A DNA stretch of 64,000 nucleotides, taken from Heliocidaris erythrogramma. Taxonomy: Eukaryota; Echinodermata; Echinoidea; Camarodonta; Echinometridae. The stretch spans positions 57,376,258 through 57,440,257 of the forward strand of contig CM046854.1 of assembly GCA_025617745.1 (NCBI GenBank), given 5' to 3'. Both the position numbers and the translations under genes were made by a program. Positions 60,760 through 64,000 of this stretch are shown here, in pieces (position 1 is the stretch's first letter; every line of letters begins with the position of its first letter). The notes beneath the pieces are model-generated. The model ran no database searches, was not told the origin of the DNA, and saw nothing but the letters and a program-made list of their open reading frames with translations.

Positions 60760-62184
60760 TGAAATTAAATTTGACAGGAAAGAGAAATATTATGGATACC
60801 TTCACAAGCAATGGTACATGTATTATGTACCTGCATGCTCCTGCTTCTTGTAGGCTAAAGCCAGTAGAGATAATTTACATGTCGAGGTCTTTTGTACTAT
60901 TAGAGGATCATTCATCATTGGATGTTTCGGATCTTGGTAAGTTTCAAGCCATACAAGAGGGTAGACCTGTAATTATGGGTGGTGCTATCACTATGGTGGT
61001 GCTATCACCTTAGTTTCAATTGAGAGAGTTTGAAGGCTGGGGTGCCTTGCAGACAAGGCATTTTATCTACAGTTTTCTCTCTCAACCCAGGTATCAAAAG
61101 GGTATCCACTATCTACCACTATTACTTTCCTAGAATGCACTGTGTAAGTACTGTAAAATTTACCAGAGCTACATGTACATGTACTACCAGTAATAATTAA
61201 TTCAAAAAATGATTGGGAAACCCAATAACACATCACAAGGTGTACCACAATACAATTTGTACCATCAGGTACAAAACCGCCTGCAGGAGAGGAAGATTTC
61301 TTGATTTAATTATGCTGTATCACCTAACACCATCATACATGTATGACAGAATGTGTCCTAGGTGCACCTATCAATCTTCCCCAAAGCACAGCATAACATG
61401 TCACAGCACCATTCAATAAAGCCTAACGCAAACATACTCAGCTGCACTCATTTATACAAAAGCTTCCATCTTCTAAAAGGGAATCACAGAGTCCCTCTGC
61501 CACTAACAAAGCCCATTCTTGTCATGTTTATCTTTATTGTGTCAATGCTAAGTTGTCAAGTGATGGGGGCTTTGAAGTGTCCCCCTTGTTGTGATTTTGT
61601 TTCAGCAAGGAGTTGGTTTTAGCAGGAAGCTGTGGAGGGAATGTTACAAAGATGGACGTTTGTACATTTTACTTGCTCAGAAAGCATGCACAGAACAATA
61701 GCATGAGCTATTTGAATTTACATAGTGCTAGCAAGGACTATTACAAAGCAAGGGCTCAAAACTATTAAACAGCATTCCATGGCACAACAGCCCTACATTT
61801 TCACTCTGGACTCCAAAATTCATAATGAAACAGGAGGCCAATTCATACAGACCCTACAAAGGCTATAATCCAGTATCGCATATCCATTGTTTAAGCTGTT
61901 GTACACTTAAACGTGTAACAATACTGCGCAAAATGGCAAAATGCTGCCCTCTGTTGCGTACAAATGTCTATGGAGTAAACCCGGAATAGGGCAATATGCA
62001 AAATACTGCCCCCTCCTGAAACGGATTTGGAGTAGCGTGCAAAATAGGAATTTTATTTTGCAGCTAAAATGCCTTGTATAGGCAATAATGTAAACTGTAT
62101 GTTTGCTTGCAAGAACATTAGGAACATTGTAAATCAACCATATGTAGTAGTATCTAGACAAATGCAGTAAGGTTGTACGTCTCT
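60760..62184. other. Non-coding, nothing recognised
   Basis: Frames at 60717-61013 and 61362-61622 (+) have no recognisable domain. Confidence 0.35.
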
Positions 62185-62328
62185 CAGGGATGCCACTTAG
62201 AATTGATAAAAAAGTAGGAAAAATCATCTAGAATGGTCCCTTGTGTACATAAAAAATGGTTTTCTATGGCTAAAAATATGTTGAAAAAAGTAGGAATTCC
62301 TACTTTTGTCTGAAAAGTGGCATCCCTG
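62185..62328. mobile_element. 144-bp MITE with internal palindrome
   Basis: cagggatgccactt / aagtggcatccctg ends, and the internal palindrome aaagtaggaattcctacttt. End sequence is hAT-like. The flanks (tctct/ctctct) do not give a clean target duplication. Confidence 0.75.
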
Positions 62329-62998
62329 CTCTCTTGGACCAATCATAGATACACACACAATGTACAGGTGAAGAAATTATGGCATTGCACATGTAGTTAC
62401 TACAGAACAAAAACATGTTGCATCCCATCTTACGAACTAGTGGAGGAATCAAGCTTTCCAAACGGCTTACAAGTAGACCAAACCAGGGCTAGTAGGTAAG
62501 CGCAAGCCAGCTGGCAGGCAAAGCTACTTGAATTATAATACTTGAATTTTCACAGGTACAGGTCTTTATATTTGGCAAGATGTTTCTAAATTAGGATACA
62601 TGTAATGTATAAATGTATGGAAGAATTATTCATTGTACTACAACAAAATCAGGCATATATATGATAGACCTGTTTATAAATCTTTTAACAGGGTACATGG
62701 GGTTAATGTAAAATGTATCCTTGAGTGAGCAGTAATGACAATACACCTGGATGAAAACAATGCTTGGGACCCTATTTACAATGATCATGCACCTGACTGT
62801 ATCTCAACTAAACAATACTACTAGGGATTAGGGATTTACTGTCTTTTTAATAAAATGAGACAATTAAGGCCCCAAGAAGTTCAATGTGGAATAGACCTTT
62901 CTTATTAGAGAAGACCATAGCTAAAGCTCCTTATCCTAACCAGCCTCTAAAGACCCATTCATATCAACAAGAGGCTGACTTAATCCTAACATTAAGCA

Positions 62999-63014
62999 CC
63001 CCCCCCCCCCCCCC
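62999..63014. repeat. Poly-C run
   Basis: Uninterrupted C run. Confidence 0.9.
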
Positions 63015-63253
63015 TCAACGCGATTCACCAGTTCTCTAAAGTTATAGATTGTACAGGCCTATATTGTACATGTATGTACATATTGCCCTTTGTTACATGT
63101 GCCATAGCATGTCCGGGTCTGAATTTACAGTTGTGTAGAATATTTGAAAAGGAATGATGAATGTTCACTATCGAAGAGCAAAGTCATTACAATAAATTGA
63201 TATCAAACCCCTTTACAACTTTTCATCATATTCTGTTCAAAGAACAAAGTACA

Positions 63254-63390
63254 GGGGGCGTTTAATCAAGTGTCTTGTCAGTGATTTTTACTGACAAATT
63301 TGCTATCAGCCAACCAGATGCAAGGAATTCAGTAGCTTATAACAGTTGTGGGTAAAAATCACTGACAAAACTCTTGATAAAATGCTCCCC
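63254..63390. mobile_element. MITE family A, copy 6
   Basis: ggggcgtttaatcaagtg…cttgataaaatgctcccc, 137 bp, with the family centre ctatcagccaaccagatgca. Confidence 0.75.
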
Positions 63391-64000
63391 TGGTCTCATT
63401 GCAAAGACATGGGGTCATGCATGCACCGCTCCTTAGCATCATGTACAAATGAAGCATCTTTATGTCACAATCTCTCACAGTATTCCTCATAAAATCCAAA
63501 TGGTCTAGAAATCTTTCTAATTTCTTGAGTTTCTTTCTCCACTTCAGAGATCACAAGCACACCAACTCTTGATTTTTCATCCAAAAATATCAGGTGCACA
63601 TTTGCAAAGCCTTGGTTTGGACAACTGCCAACACAACAATGCGCACCTGCACACCAAAGTTTTTATGGCGGGGTTTTTATACTTTAGTAGCGCTTCTGTT
63701 ACAAACGTGTTACATTCTAGATTATCGGTTCATAAATGGAGTTTGACTATCTACAGCAATAGTTTGGATAAAAGTGCATAGTCTGCATTATTTATGTCAA
63801 ATATAGTCAATAAATAATGGACCTCTAGTCTTAATCTTACTCTCTGGCAAAGGAATTACTAGTAGGCTATATTTTAAGAGAAACTGGTTTGGGTTGCGTG
63901 GTACAACTTCAAAAGAAAAATTTGCTGGAAAATTAAACTCACTATAAAGAAAATTTACATTTATATATGACCATATATGTTACACATGTGCTATGACGAC
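63391..64000. other. Non-coding, nothing recognised
   Basis: AT-rich. The 70-codon frame at 63569 is unrecognised. Confidence 0.35.

Larger units (their letters stand above)
20602..64000 (-). other. Inferred intron upstream of the APP exon (incomplete)
   Basis: In APP genes this exon follows the short first exon that carries the signal peptide. No minus-strand ATG with a hydrophobic leader and donor was found between 20602 and 64000. Exon 1 is therefore probably beyond the window, and this 43 kb is read as part of intron 1. Confidence 0.55.

Overview
The window looks like animal nuclear DNA and is almost entirely non-coding. It is AT-rich, with no bacterial-style gene packing, many microsatellites, dispersed inverted-repeat elements (MITEs), a tRNA-derived SINE and foldback DNA. 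The long reading frames visible by translation are almost all artefacts of simple repeats. The host is probably an echinoderm, most likely a sea urchin. That rests on the repeat style (hairpin-type MITEs, scattered ACATGT-rich words, and a foldback element that recalls the sea urchin TU family) and is an inference, not a proof.

I can support one protein-coding segment: a minus-strand exon at 20422-20601 (180 bp, phase 0/0, good splice sites). It encodes part of the E1 growth-factor-like domain of an amyloid-precursor-protein (APP/APPL/APL-1) family member and matches human APP exon 2 in position and phase. The rest of the window is then best read as the two flanking introns of that gene: intron 2 at 1-20421 and intron 1 at 20602-64000. 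I could not find exon 1 or exon 3. The exon lacks the two cysteines of the first E1 disulfide, and its 3' end with the splice donor has been tandemly copied about 141 bp downstream.

Layout. 0-2.4 kb: GA/CT tracts. 5.8-10.8 kb: two copies of an element built from short palindromic units, several inverted-repeat MITEs, and a 1.6 kb block of three different tandem arrays (6.6-8.2 kb) that carry a recurring ~70 bp hairpin (here 'hairpin B', about 14 copies in the window). 12 kb: SINE. 15.2-16.0 kb: a triplicated unit whose third copy is split by a MITE with 9-bp target duplications. 20.1-20.6 kb: the APP exon and its partial copy. 20.7-22.5 kb: CAT repeats and an 800 bp pyrimidine tract. 23-40 kb: ordinary intron with local tandem duplications and CT/GA tracts. 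40.9-42.7 kb: a CpG-rich Helitron-like element with a tRNA-like Pol III promoter. 46.1-48.7 kb: a 2.6 kb near-perfect palindrome with a nested 186 bp hAT-type MITE. 52-64 kb: TTAA-flanked GC-rich elements, more hairpin B copies and further hAT-like MITEs.

The sequence does not show genes working together. What it shows is how a large intron grew: repeated MITE and foldback insertion, followed by tandem duplication of 90-250 bp units. The nesting gives a relative order of events in at least three places.
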